DNA from: Hyphomicrobiales bacterium
GTDB taxonomy: Bacteria > Pseudomonadota > Alphaproteobacteria > Rhizobiales > Rhizobiaceae
NCBI GenBank assembly: GCA_900467745.1
Contig: UBQW01000043.1
Span: 62,001 to 126,000, forward strand
Reading direction: 5' to 3'
DNA length: 64,000 nucleotides
In this document: piece by piece, positions 26,563-35,997 of the stretch
How positions within the stretch are numbered: the first letter of the stretch is position 1
Layout of the letters: the number at the start of each line of letters is the position of its first letter
Program-made: the position numbers and the translations under genes
Notes under the pieces: model-generated
Seen by the model: only the letters and a program-made list of their open reading frames with translations
What the model was told of the DNA's origin: nothing
Databases searched by the model: none

Positions 26563-27819
26563 TTACGCAGCCGGGCGGATCAGGATGTGTTTCTTCTTGC
26601 CGAGCGACAGCTTGATCACGCCGTCGGCAGTCACTTCACCGCTGCCAATGAGCTTGCGTTCGTCGCTGACGGCCTGGTCGTTGATGCGGACCGCGCCGCC
26701 CTGGACGTGACGGCGGGCTTCGCCGTTCGACGCTGCGAGGCCGGCGCGGACGATGAGGGCGAGGAGGCCGATGCCGGCGTCGAGTTCGGCGGCGGGCACG
26801 TCGATCGAGGGGAGGTTGTCGGAAAGCGCGCCTTCCTCGAAGGTCTTGCGGGCGGTTTCGGCGGCCTGTTCGGCGGCGGCGCGGCCGTGCAGGATCGCGG
26901 TGACCTCGGTCGCCAGGATCTTCTTGACCTCATTGAGCTCGGAGCCGGCAAGCGCCGACAGGCGGGCGATTTCGTCCATCGGCAGCGTCGTGAACAGCTT
27001 CAGGAAGCGCGGCACGTCGGCGTCCTCGGTGTTGCGCCAGTACTGCCAGAAGTCATAGACCGGCAGCAGGTCGGCGTTGAGCCATACCGCGCCCGAAGCG
27101 GACTTGCCCATCTTGGCGCCCGAGGAGGTGGTCAAGAGCGGCGAGGTCAGCGCGTAGAGCTGATCGGTCCCCATGCGGTGACCGAGGTCGATGCCGTTGA
27201 TGATGTTGCCCCACTGGTCGGAGCCGCCCATCTGCAGCCGGCATTCGTAGCGCTTGGCGAGCTCGACGAAGTCGTAGGCCTGCAGGATCATGTAGTTGAA
27301 TTCGAGGAAGGACAGCGAGTGCTCGCGGTCGAGACGCGTCTTGACGCTGTCGAAGGAGAGCATGCGGTTAACCGAGAAATGGCGGCCGACATCGCGCAGG
27401 AATTCGAGGTAGTTCAGCGAGCGCAGCCACTCGGCGTTGTTGATCATCAGCGCCGGATTGCCCGACTTGTCGTAGTCGAGGTAGTTGGCAAAGCAGCTCT
27501 TGATCGAGGCGATGTTCTCTTCGATCGTGTCGACCGTCATCAGCTTGCGGGCCTCGTCCTTGAAGGAGGGGTCGCCGACCATGCCAGTGCCGCCGCCCAT
27601 CAGTGAGATCGGGCGATGGCCCGTCTGCTGGAACCAGTGCAGCATCATGATCTGGGTGAGGTGGCCGACGTGCAGGCTCGATGCTGTCGGGTCATAGCCG
27701 ATATAGGCGGTCACGGTTTCCTTGGCGAGCAGGGCGTCGAGGCCGGATTCATCGGAGATCTGATGAATGAAGCCACGCTCTTTCAGCGTGCGGAGGAAAT
27801 CGGATTTGAACTCGGTCAT
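26563..27819 (-). CDS. tyrS: Tyrosyl-tRNA synthetase
   Basis: A 418-residue class I aminoacyl-tRNA synthetase. The HIGH-like motif is seen in DPTASSLHVGHL, the tyrosine-pocket YMILQAYDF and GGSDQWGNI follow, and the KMSKS-like loop reads GAKMGKS. The C-terminal ~70 residues form an S4-type RNA-binding domain (GEARRHVQGGAVRINDQAVS). It charges tRNA-Tyr in translation. The gene is monocistronic, divergent from anmK. Confidence 0.97.
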   Translation of the reverse strand: MTEFKSDFLRTLKERGFIHQISDESGLDALLAKETVTAYIGYDPTASSLHVGHLTQIMMLHWFQQTGHRPISLMGGGTGMVGDPSFKDEARKLMTVDTIEENIASIKSCFANYLDYDKSGNPALMINNAEWLRSLNYLEFLRDVGRHFSVNRMLSFDSVKTRLDREHSLSFLEFNYMILQAYDFVELAKRYECRLQMGGSDQWGNIINGIDLGHRMGTDQLYALTSPLLTTSSGAKMGKSASGAVWLNADLLPVYDFWQYWRNTEDADVPRFLKLFTTLPMDEIARLSALAGSELNEVKKILATEVTAILHGRAAAEQAAETARKTFEEGALSDNLPSIDVPAAELDAGIGLLALIVRAGLAASNGEARRHVQGGAVRINDQAVSDERKLIGSGEVTADGVIKLSLGKKKHILIRPAA

Positions 27820-27949
27820 GACCTTTTGCTTTCGGATCAGGATTTTCGGATTGGCTATTGTTGAAGCAACGCGGCGCGTTTAGCACTGTTTTCTCGCGCA
27901 GTCACCATTTGGTTGATTGGCTCCTTTATTTGTAGATTATCGAGGGACA

Positions 27950-29074
27950 ATGGGGAAAATCCTGACAGCGATCGGCCTGATGAGCGGCACCTCGATGGAC
28001 GGGATCGACGCGGCACTGCTTGAGACCGACGGCGAAAACATCATCCGTCGCGGCCCTAGCCTCTACGTGCCATATGACGACGATTTGCGCGGCCGCTGGA
28101 AGCAGGCACTGCAGACGGCCAAGGCCGTGGTCGAGCGCAGTGACCGGCCAGGCGACCTTGCCGACGCCGAGCGTGTACTGACGCTCTGCCATGCCGCCGT
28201 GATCAAGTCCTTCCTGACGCGCCATGGCCTCAAGCCTGAGGATATCGACCTCGTCGGCTTTCATGGCCAGACGGTGCTGCATCGGCCGGATGCCGGCGTC
28301 ACCGTTCAGATCGGCGACGGGCCGCTGCTCGCGTCGGAGACCTGTATCGACACTGTCTACGACATGAGGGCCAACGACATGGTGCATGGCGGGCAGGGCG
28401 CGCCGCTGATTCCTGTCTACCACGCAGCCCTCTCGGCCAACCTGCCGGATGGTTTCGCGGCGCCCGTTGTCTTCGTCAATATCGGCGGCATTTCGAACCT
28501 CACCTATGTCGGCGCAGACGGCGTGCTTTCGGCGTTCGACAGCGGGCCGGGAAACATGCTGATCGACCAGTGGGTGGAGGCGCATACCGGCCGGGCCTAC
28601 GACCGCAACGGCGAGACGGCTAGCCGTGGGGCGGTCGCGCCCGATCTCGCGCGCCGCTATCTGTCGAGCCCGTTCTTCTCCGGCAATATCAGGCGCTCGC
28701 TCGATCGCGGCGATTTCCTGCCGCCCGAGAAAGGCGAGGTGTCGCTGGAGGATGGCGCAAGGACGCTGGCGCATGTCACCGCCGCCTCGATCGTCAAGCT
28801 CGCCGATCACCTGCCGCAACCGCCCAAGACTTATGTCGTCTGCGGCGGCGGGCGGCTCAATCCCGTGATCATGGGCGAGTTCGCCGATTTGGCTGCGGCA
28901 AAGGGCGCCCGGGTCGTCTCGGCGGAGATGGCGGGCTTCGATGGCGGCGCCATGGAGGCGGAGGCCTGGGCCTATCTGGCGGTGCGCTCCGTCAACGGAC
29001 TGCCGCTGACCTTTCCCGGTACGACAGGCGTTTCGGCGGCTGTGACCGGCGGCGTGATTGCGAGGAAGCCATGA
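27950..29074 (+). CDS. anmK: Anhydro-N-acetylmuramic acid kinase
   Basis: A 374-residue sugar kinase of the ASKHA fold that phosphorylates and opens 1,6-anhydro-MurNAc during peptidoglycan recycling. The start AIGLMSGTSMDGIDAAL holds the ATP-binding motif; GFHGQTVLHRP and FDSGPGNMLID are further hallmarks. ATG at 27950 has GAGGGAC 6-7 bases upstream. It overlaps the next gene (a GNAT) by 4 bases, so the two are co-translated. Confidence 0.96.
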   Translation: MGKILTAIGLMSGTSMDGIDAALLETDGENIIRRGPSLYVPYDDDLRGRWKQALQTAKAVVERSDRPGDLADAERVLTLCHAAVIKSFLTRHGLKPEDIDLVGFHGQTVLHRPDAGVTVQIGDGPLLASETCIDTVYDMRANDMVHGGQGAPLIPVYHAALSANLPDGFAAPVVFVNIGGISNLTYVGADGVLSAFDSGPGNMLIDQWVEAHTGRAYDRNGETASRGAVAPDLARRYLSSPFFSGNIRRSLDRGDFLPPEKGEVSLEDGARTLAHVTAASIVKLADHLPQPPKTYVVCGGGRLNPVIMGEFADLAAAKGARVVSAEMAGFDGGAMEAEAWAYLAVRSVNGLPLTFPGTTGVSAAVTGGVIARKP

Positions 29075-29598
29075 CCGATCTTGTTATCCTGAAGACGCCC
29101 CGACTCGTCTTATCCATGTGGGGGCAATACGACGTCCATCTCTTGCAATTGCTGCATTCGACGATAGAGACCACCCGCTACCTCTCGGGTGCCGCACCCT
29201 GGAGCGCTGCCAAGGCGCAGGAGCGCTTCATGAGCTTCTTCGGCGAGCAGGCGCGCGATGGCGTGACCAAATACAAGGTCACCAGCCTCGAAGACGGCCG
29301 CTTTATCGGCCGCGCCGGCTTTTCTCGCTATGGCGGAGATCGCGGCGAGTTCGAGCTCGGCTATTCGCTTCGCCACGAGGAATGGGGCAAGGGTTACGCG
29401 ACTGAACTGGGGAAGGGGCTGGCGGACTGGTTTTTCGACAAGAGATTCGCTGACCAGTTCATCGCATTCACGCATCCCGACAATATCGCGTCGCAGCGTG
29501 TGCTCACGAAAATCGGCATGCGAAGCCGCATGCCGCTGACAATCGATAACATGTCCTGCCCGACCTTCGAGCTGACAGCGGAGATGCGCCGGGCTTAG
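29071..29598 (+). CDS. GNAT acetyltransferase, RimJ/RimL type
   Basis: A 175-residue GNAT protein of the Acetyltransf_3 group: LKTPRLVLSMW start, FIGRAGFSRY strand, ELGYSLRHEEWGKGYATE with the acetyl-CoA binding turn, and NIASQRVLTKIGM. It likely acetylates an amine or a protein N-terminus; the substrate is unknown. It begins with ATGA overlapping the anmK stop. Confidence 0.88.
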   Translation: MTDLVILKTPRLVLSMWGQYDVHLLQLLHSTIETTRYLSGAAPWSAAKAQERFMSFFGEQARDGVTKYKVTSLEDGRFIGRAGFSRYGGDRGEFELGYSLRHEEWGKGYATELGKGLADWFFDKRFADQFIAFTHPDNIASQRVLTKIGMRSRMPLTIDNMSCPTFELTAEMRRA

Positions 29599-29607
29599 CG
29601 GACGCGC

Positions 29608-29826
29608 TTAGCTTCTGTCGGGCTTGCGCAGCAGGTCCAACGCCTTGTCGACTTCACCGCGTCCGCGTTGCGACATGGTTTCGAACGTCTGGCGCGCTTC
29701 GAAGTCCCGTACCATACGCGCCGTCATGTCGCTCAGCAGATCCTCGACGGTTCTGCCGCTCTCGGCCGCGATGTCGGCGACCTTCTTCTCGACGTCCTTG
29801 GAAACCTGAAAACTCAGCATCGTCAT
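29608..29826 (-). CDS. Ribbon-helix-helix antitoxin-like protein, orphan
   Basis: A 72-residue protein with an N-terminal beta strand and two helices (MLSFQVSKDVEKKVADIAAE, GRTVEDLL) like RHH/CopG-type antitoxins, and a charged C-terminal arm that would wrap a toxin. Its start overlaps by 4 bases the stop of a truncated PIN-domain frame (29823-29915), so it looks like the surviving half of a PIN/RHH toxin-antitoxin pair. An internal Met at 29820 is an alternative start. It may still bind DNA. Confidence 0.65.
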   Translation of the reverse strand: MTMLSFQVSKDVEKKVADIAAESGRTVEDLLSDMTARMVRDFEARQTFETMSQRGRGEVDKALDLLRKPDRS

Positions 29827-29915
29827 GAATTTCGCTCTTCGAAAACGACGCTGAGTCCATGGCCGTTGCCGATACAAGCGCTGAAGAGCACATTGGTATC
29901 GACAACGAGCCGCAT
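29823..29915 (-). pseudogene. Truncated PIN-domain toxin remnant
   Basis: A 30-codon frame reading MRLVVDTNVLFSACIGN and ending after FEERNS. The first residues are the classic beta-1 strand of PIN ribonucleases with the first catalytic Asp (VVDTN). Family members normally run 125-145 residues, so about 100 residues with the other acidic ligands are missing. The stop overlaps the antitoxin start (ATGA), consistent with an internal deletion that kept the gene junction. It lies directly after the hydrolase stop. Confidence 0.6.
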
Positions 29916-29917
29916 CG

Positions 29918-30595
29918 TCAGCGGATGCGCTTGGCGGCCGGTTCCGGGACCAGTTCGCCGTTGAGGCGGCGGTCGAGGTAGTCCTCGCATTCGCCCATCA
30001 GCGTTTCCACCTGGCCGTTGAAGAAGTGGTTGGCACCCGGCACCGTGCGGTGGGTGATGAGGATACCCTTCTGGGTCTTCAGCTTCTCGACGAGACCGTT
30101 GACGTCCTTCTCCGGGGCAACCTTGTCGGCGTCGCCGTTGATGATCAGGCCCGACGACGGGCAGGGGGCGAGGAAGGAGAAGTCGTAGGTGTTTGGCTGC
30201 GGCGCGATCGACATGAAGCCTTCGATCTCCGGGCGGCGCATCAGAAGCTGCATGCCGATCCACGAGCCGAAGGAATAGCCGGCGACCCAACAGGTTTTCG
30301 AATCAGGATGCAGGCTCTGTACCCAGTCGAGCGCGGAGGCCGCGTCGGAGAGTTCGCCGGCGCCATGGTCGAATTCGCCCTGGCTGCGGCCGATGCCCCG
30401 GAAGTTGAAGCGCAATGTCGTGAACCCGCGCTTCTGGAACATGTAGAAGAGCTGGTAGACGATCTGGTTGTTCATCGTGCCGCCGAACTGCGGGTGCGGG
30501 TGCAGGATGAGGGCAATCGGCGCGCTCTTTTCCTTGGAGGGCTGGTAGCGGCCTTCAAGGCGGCCTGCGGGGCCGTTGAAAATGACTTCGGGCAT
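29918..30595 (-). CDS. Alpha/beta hydrolase (CocE/NonD- or KANL3-like)
   Basis: A 225-residue alpha/beta hydrolase: oxyanion region LHPHPQFGGTMNN, nucleophile elbow AGYSFGSWIG, acid region INGDADKVAP and catalytic His in VPGANHFFNG. Family members in proteobacteria are annotated as esterases or polyhydroxyalkanoate depolymerase-like; the substrate is unknown. ATG at 30595 starts the conserved domain; a longer same-frame extension is antisense to the nifS-like gene. It is divergent from the SUF cluster. Confidence 0.9.
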   Translation of the reverse strand: MPEVIFNGPAGRLEGRYQPSKEKSAPIALILHPHPQFGGTMNNQIVYQLFYMFQKRGFTTLRFNFRGIGRSQGEFDHGAGELSDAASALDWVQSLHPDSKTCWVAGYSFGSWIGMQLLMRRPEIEGFMSIAPQPNTYDFSFLAPCPSSGLIINGDADKVAPEKDVNGLVEKLKTQKGILITHRTVPGANHFFNGQVETLMGECEDYLDRRLNGELVPEPAAKRIR

Positions 30596-30799
30596 CGGTA
30601 CTCCGGCTTTTATTTCTCGCGTTCGCGCTGCGCAGACTTGACGGACGTTGTCAGCTTTTCTAAAACGCAGTTTAGAACAATTCGAAACTTGCATGGCAAT
30701 CCACGCAGTGTTGGATGTGTCATAAGGCAAGCCCGGCTGACTTTTCAAGGAAAATGCACCGGCTTGCCACGCAAGAACCAAGCGCAGGACGAAAAGATC

Positions 30800-31966
30800 A
30801 TGGCGCCGGCCCGGCTCTATCTCGATTGGAACGCGACGGCACCGCTGCATCCCGCAGCGCGCGACGCGGTTCTGCGGGCGCTGGATATGTTCGGCAATCC
30901 GAGTTCTGTTCATGGCGAGGGACGCGCTGTGCGCGCCGCGATCGAAGGTGCCCGCCGTCAGGTGGCTGCCCTCGTTGGCGCCGATCCCGCCCATGTCGTG
31001 TTCACCAGCGGTGCCACTGAGGCCGCCAACATGGTGCTGACGCCGGATTTCCGCATGGGCCGCACGCCGATGGCGATCGGCCATCTCTATCATTCTGCCA
31101 TCGAGCACCCGGCGATCCGCGAAGGCGGACGTTTCGGAAAAGACCGCACGAGCGAGATCGCGGTGACCGCCGATGGCGTCGTCGATCTCGATCACCTGCA
31201 GAGCCTTCTGGCCGGCCACGACAAATCGACCGGCCTGCCGATGGTTGCCGTCATGCTCGTCAACAACGAGACGGGCGTGGTGCAGCCGGTGGCCGAGGTG
31301 GCGAATATCGTGCAGGCACATGGCGGTCTGCTCGTGGTCGATGCCGTGCAGGCGGCAGGCCGGATCGCGCTTGATATCAACGCGCTCGGCGCCGATTTCA
31401 TCATCGTCTCCTCGCACAAGATCGGTGGCCCGAAGGGCGCCGGCGCGGTCGTGTCGCGCGGCGAAGTGCTGATGCCGAGGGCGCTGATCCATGGTGGCGG
31501 CCAGGAGAAGGGTCACCGGTCGGGGACCGAGAATTCGCTTGCCGTGATCGGCTTTGGTGCTGCTGCCGAGGTGGCTGTGCGGGAGTTCGACGAGCGCAAT
31601 GCCCGCATCTTCGCTCTGCGCGGGCAGCTGGAAGACGGAATGCGGAACGCCGCACCCGATGTCGTGATCTACGGCGCGGATCAACAGCGTGTCTCCAACA
31701 CCACCTTCTTCACCTTGCCGGGGCTGAAGGCCGAGACCGGGCAGATCGCCTTCGATCTCGAAGGTGTGGCGCTGTCTGCGGGCGCTGCCTGCTCGTCCGG
31801 CAAGGTCGGCGAGAGCCACGTTCTGGTGGCGATGGGTCGCGATCCCAAGCTCGGCGCACTCAGGATGTCGCTGGGTTTTTCCACGACGGAAGAGGATATC
31901 GCCAAGGCCGTCGCCACATTCACGAAGATAGCCGCGCGGCGCAAGCCGGCGGGAGAGGCGGCGTGA
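30800..31966 (+). CDS. Cysteine desulfurase, NifS/IscS group I type
   Basis: A 388-residue PLP enzyme that removes sulfur from cysteine. The PLP lysine lies in SSHKIGGPKGAGA and the persulfide Cys331 in SAGAACSSGKV, the long-loop arrangement of group I (NifS/IscS) desulfurases. HSAIEHPAI and HRSGTEN are also diagnostic. It precedes sufB by 164 bases, while a second, group II desulfurase (sufS) is in the same cluster. AGGAC lies 10 bases before the ATG. It may feed sulfur to SUF or to tRNA thiolation. Confidence 0.93.
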   Translation: MAPARLYLDWNATAPLHPAARDAVLRALDMFGNPSSVHGEGRAVRAAIEGARRQVAALVGADPAHVVFTSGATEAANMVLTPDFRMGRTPMAIGHLYHSAIEHPAIREGGRFGKDRTSEIAVTADGVVDLDHLQSLLAGHDKSTGLPMVAVMLVNNETGVVQPVAEVANIVQAHGGLLVVDAVQAAGRIALDINALGADFIIVSSHKIGGPKGAGAVVSRGEVLMPRALIHGGGQEKGHRSGTENSLAVIGFGAAAEVAVREFDERNARIFALRGQLEDGMRNAAPDVVIYGADQQRVSNTTFFTLPGLKAETGQIAFDLEGVALSAGAACSSGKVGESHVLVAMGRDPKLGALRMSLGFSTTEEDIAKAVATFTKIAARRKPAGEAA

Positions 31967-31996
31967 TTGCCTGATAAAGCGTCACGACCGCCTGAT

Positions 31997-32083
31997 AAAT
32001 TTGCGAAAACGCAAATTTCCACTTGCCATTCGGGCTGAAAAGTCCCCTTTGGCCACTTACATAAGGGGCAACAAAAATTGCCC
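31997..32083 (+). promoter_or_regulatory. Candidate regulatory region of the suf operon
   Basis: The nifS-sufB gap holds AAATTTGCG-AAAA-CGCAAATTT, a perfect 9-bp inverted repeat (31997-32018). It is followed by a CCCCTT/AAGGGG repeat (about 32044-32068) and GGGCAA-CAAAAA-TTGCCC (32066-32083). The first looks like a protein-binding operator; in rhizobia SUF genes respond to iron and redox regulators such as RirA or IscR-type proteins, but the site does not match a motif I know exactly. Confidence 0.5.
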
Positions 32084-32130
32084 GAACGACAAGCTGCCGG
32101 ACCTTTTCTCCGGCGAGATTGGAGAACGAT

Positions 32131-33600
<1,470 letters not shown>

Positions 33601-33615
33601 GCTGAGGCAAGCGCC

Positions 33616-33640
33616 ATCCTGGGGCTTGTCCCGAGGATCC
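33616..33640. repeat. Short palindromic repeat, copy 1 of 3
   Basis: ATCCTGGGGCTTGTCCCGAGGATCC, a degraded palindrome lying just after the sufB stop. Close relatives occur at 48182-48204 and 48302-48324. It would form a hairpin in the suf transcript between sufB and the coiled-coil gene. This CCTCGGG/CCCGAGG type is common between rhizobial genes. Confidence 0.6.
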
Positions 33641-33669
33641 AAGAAACGGTCGTTTGAAGGACGGCAACT

Positions 33670-33891
33670 ATGAACGAGAAGGTCGAAAGTCTTATCCTCG
33701 AACATTTGCGCGCAGTGCGGGCGGATATCAGTTCGATGAAAGAGGAAATGGCCGGCATGCGCGGCGAAATGTTCGCAATGCGCCAGCACATGGGCGGGCT
33801 TATGAGCGCCCAACTCGTTCAAGACACGGAAATCGCGGGCCTTAAAGTCCGCATAGAGCGAATGGAAAAGCGGCTTGAGCTGAGCGAATAA
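33670..33891 (+). CDS. Small coiled-coil protein between sufB and sufC
   Basis: A 73-residue helical protein with heptad spacing (VRADISSMKEEMAGMRGEMF, then IAGLKVRIERMEKRLELSE) and ten methionines. ATG at 33670 follows AAGGACGG by 6 bases. It stands between sufB and sufC, 39 bases ahead of sufC on the same strand, and must be co-transcribed. It resembles the 85-residue protein inside the pur operon (7944-8201). No metal or catalytic motif is seen. Function unknown. Confidence 0.8.
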   Translation: MNEKVESLILEHLRAVRADISSMKEEMAGMRGEMFAMRQHMGGLMSAQLVQDTEIAGLKVRIERMEKRLELSE

Positions 33892-33930
33892 GCTCGCGGA
33901 CCGTCGACTGAGACCTGAAGGACAAAGAGA

Positions 33931-34686
33931 ATGCTTGAAATCAAGAACCTGCACGCCCGCATCGCCGAAGACGGCACCGAGATCATCAAGGGGCTGAACC
34001 TCACTGTGAAGGCCGGCGAAGTGGCTGCCATCATGGGGCCGAACGGCTCCGGCAAGTCGACGCTGTCCTACATCCTGTCTGGCCGCGACGATTACGAAGT
34101 CACCGAAGGCGAGATTCTCTATAACGGCGAGAGCATTCTCGAGCTCGATCCGGCAGAGCGCGCCTCCAAGGGCATCTTCCTGGCCTTCCAGTATCCTGTC
34201 GAAATCCCCGGCGTCGCCACCATGCAGTTCCTGAAGGTCGCGATGAACGAGCAGCGCAAGGCGCGTGGCGAGGAAGAGCTGAAGACGCCTGATTTCATGC
34301 GTCTGGTGAAGGATGCGGCCGCCAAGCTGCAGATCAACACCGATATGCTGAAGCGTCCGCTCAACGTCGGCTTTTCCGGCGGCGAGAAGAAGCGCGCCGA
34401 GATCCTGCAGATGGCGCTGCTCGAGCCGCAGCTTTGCATCCTCGACGAAACCGACAGCGGCCTCGACATCGATGCGCTGAAGATCGTTGCCGACGGCGTC
34501 AACGCGCTGCGCTCTCCCGATCGCGCCACCATCGTCATCACCCACTACCAGCGCCTGCTCGACTACATCGTGCCGGATACCGTTCACGTTCTCTACAAGG
34601 GCCAGATCATCAAGAGCGGCGACAAAACGCTGGCACACGATCTGGAAGCCAACGGTTATGCCGACATCATCGGAGCGGCGGCCTGA
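33931..34686 (+). CDS. sufC: Fe-S assembly ATPase SufC
   Basis: A 251-residue ABC-type ATPase that drives conformational change in SufBCD. Walker A is GPNGSGKST, the signature reads FSGGEKKR, and Walker B is CILDETDSGLD. The product is cytoplasmic with no membrane partner, as expected for SufC. It precedes sufD by 24 bases. Confidence 0.97.
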   Translation: MLEIKNLHARIAEDGTEIIKGLNLTVKAGEVAAIMGPNGSGKSTLSYILSGRDDYEVTEGEILYNGESILELDPAERASKGIFLAFQYPVEIPGVATMQFLKVAMNEQRKARGEEELKTPDFMRLVKDAAAKLQINTDMLKRPLNVGFSGGEKKRAEILQMALLEPQLCILDETDSGLDIDALKIVADGVNALRSPDRATIVITHYQRLLDYIVPDTVHVLYKGQIIKSGDKTLAHDLEANGYADIIGAAA

Positions 34687-34710
34687 TCTAGGCGGAAAGG
34701 AACTGGTCGC

Positions 34711-35985
34711 ATGAACATGCAGACGACGACCCGCCTGACCGCCGCGGAAGCGGCGCTGATCGAGGCGTTCAACAACCAGATCGGCGAACTGCCGGGCGAC
34801 GGCGCCGTGATCGCCATTCGCGACCGGCTGCTCGACGACCTGAAGACATCGGGTCTGCCGACGCGCCGCGTCGAGGCCTGGCACTACACGGACCTGAAGA
34901 CGCTGCTGCGCGCCGTGCCTGCACAGGCTGGCGACGCCGGTTCCGACGCCCGCGATCCATTGGTCGAGGGTTCGGCTGTGCTCTCCGTGATCCAGGGACG
35001 TCCCGATCACAAGGCGCGCGCCGGCGATCTCGTGCTCTCGAGCTATGCCGAGCAGCTGTCGAACGGTTCGGCCGCCAATGGCCTTGGTGCGCTCGACAAG
35101 GATGATGCGGTCGGCCGGATCAACGGCAGCTTCGTGCGCGACGGCTACGTGATCGACATGCCGGCTGAAACCGTGCTCGAAGAGCCGCTGGAAATCCAGT
35201 TCGTGCATGCCGGTGGCCAGACGCATACGCGCCTTCCCGTCAGCATCGGCTCGGCCGTCAAGGCGACCGTGATCGAACGTCACCTGTCGGTGGCATCGGA
35301 TGCAGCGCTGGTCTCGCATGTCAGCGACGTGACCGTCGGCGAAGGCAGCGAGGTGACCTGGATCATCGTGCAGCAGCAGGGCGCCGACGACACGCATCTC
35401 GGGCAGATCCGCATCGATCTCGGTGCAGATGCCAAGCTCAAGCTGTTCGTCATCAATGCCGGCGGCCAGTTGGTGCGCCAGGAGCTGCACATCAAGGTGG
35501 CGGGCGAGGGCGCCGATCTGACGCTGCGCGGCATCAACCTGCTCGGCGCCGAGACGCATACCGACGTGACCATGGTGCTCGGCCACAACGTGCCGCATAC
35601 GGGTTCGACCGAAATCATCCGCAACGTCGTGTTCGACCGCGCCAAGGGCGTGTTCCAGGGCATGATCCGGGTGGCACCGGACGCGCAGAAGACCGACGCG
35701 AAGATGGCGTGCAACACGCTGCTGATGTCCGACGACGCCGAATTCTCGGTGAAGCCGGAGCTGGAAATCTTCGCCGACGACGTGCAGTGCGGCCATGGCG
35801 CCACGGTTGCCGATATCGACCACAACCATCTCTATTATCTGATGGCCCGTGGTATCCCGGAGAACAAGGCGCGCGCCATGCTGGTCAACGCCTTCGTTGC
35901 CGAGATCGTCGAGGAACTGGAAGACGAAGCCCTGGTCGAGGCGCTGGAAGGCGTGATCTCGGCCTGGCTCGAAAAGCACGCCTGA
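34711..35985 (+). CDS. sufD: Fe-S assembly protein SufD
   Basis: A 424-residue SufD, the partner of SufB in the SufBC2D scaffold, needed for iron acquisition during cluster building. N-terminal TRRVEAWHYTDLKTLL and C-terminal CGHGATVADIDHNHLYYLMA followed by GIPENKARAML are family signatures; the His in the CGHGAT segment is at the SufB-SufD interface. It is followed by sufS after 12 bases. Confidence 0.96.
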   Translation: MNMQTTTRLTAAEAALIEAFNNQIGELPGDGAVIAIRDRLLDDLKTSGLPTRRVEAWHYTDLKTLLRAVPAQAGDAGSDARDPLVEGSAVLSVIQGRPDHKARAGDLVLSSYAEQLSNGSAANGLGALDKDDAVGRINGSFVRDGYVIDMPAETVLEEPLEIQFVHAGGQTHTRLPVSIGSAVKATVIERHLSVASDAALVSHVSDVTVGEGSEVTWIIVQQQGADDTHLGQIRIDLGADAKLKLFVINAGGQLVRQELHIKVAGEGADLTLRGINLLGAETHTDVTMVLGHNVPHTGSTEIIRNVVFDRAKGVFQGMIRVAPDAQKTDAKMACNTLLMSDDAEFSVKPELEIFADDVQCGHGATVADIDHNHLYYLMARGIPENKARAMLVNAFVAEIVEELEDEALVEALEGVISAWLEKHA

Positions 35986-35997
35986 TCGGACGAGATA

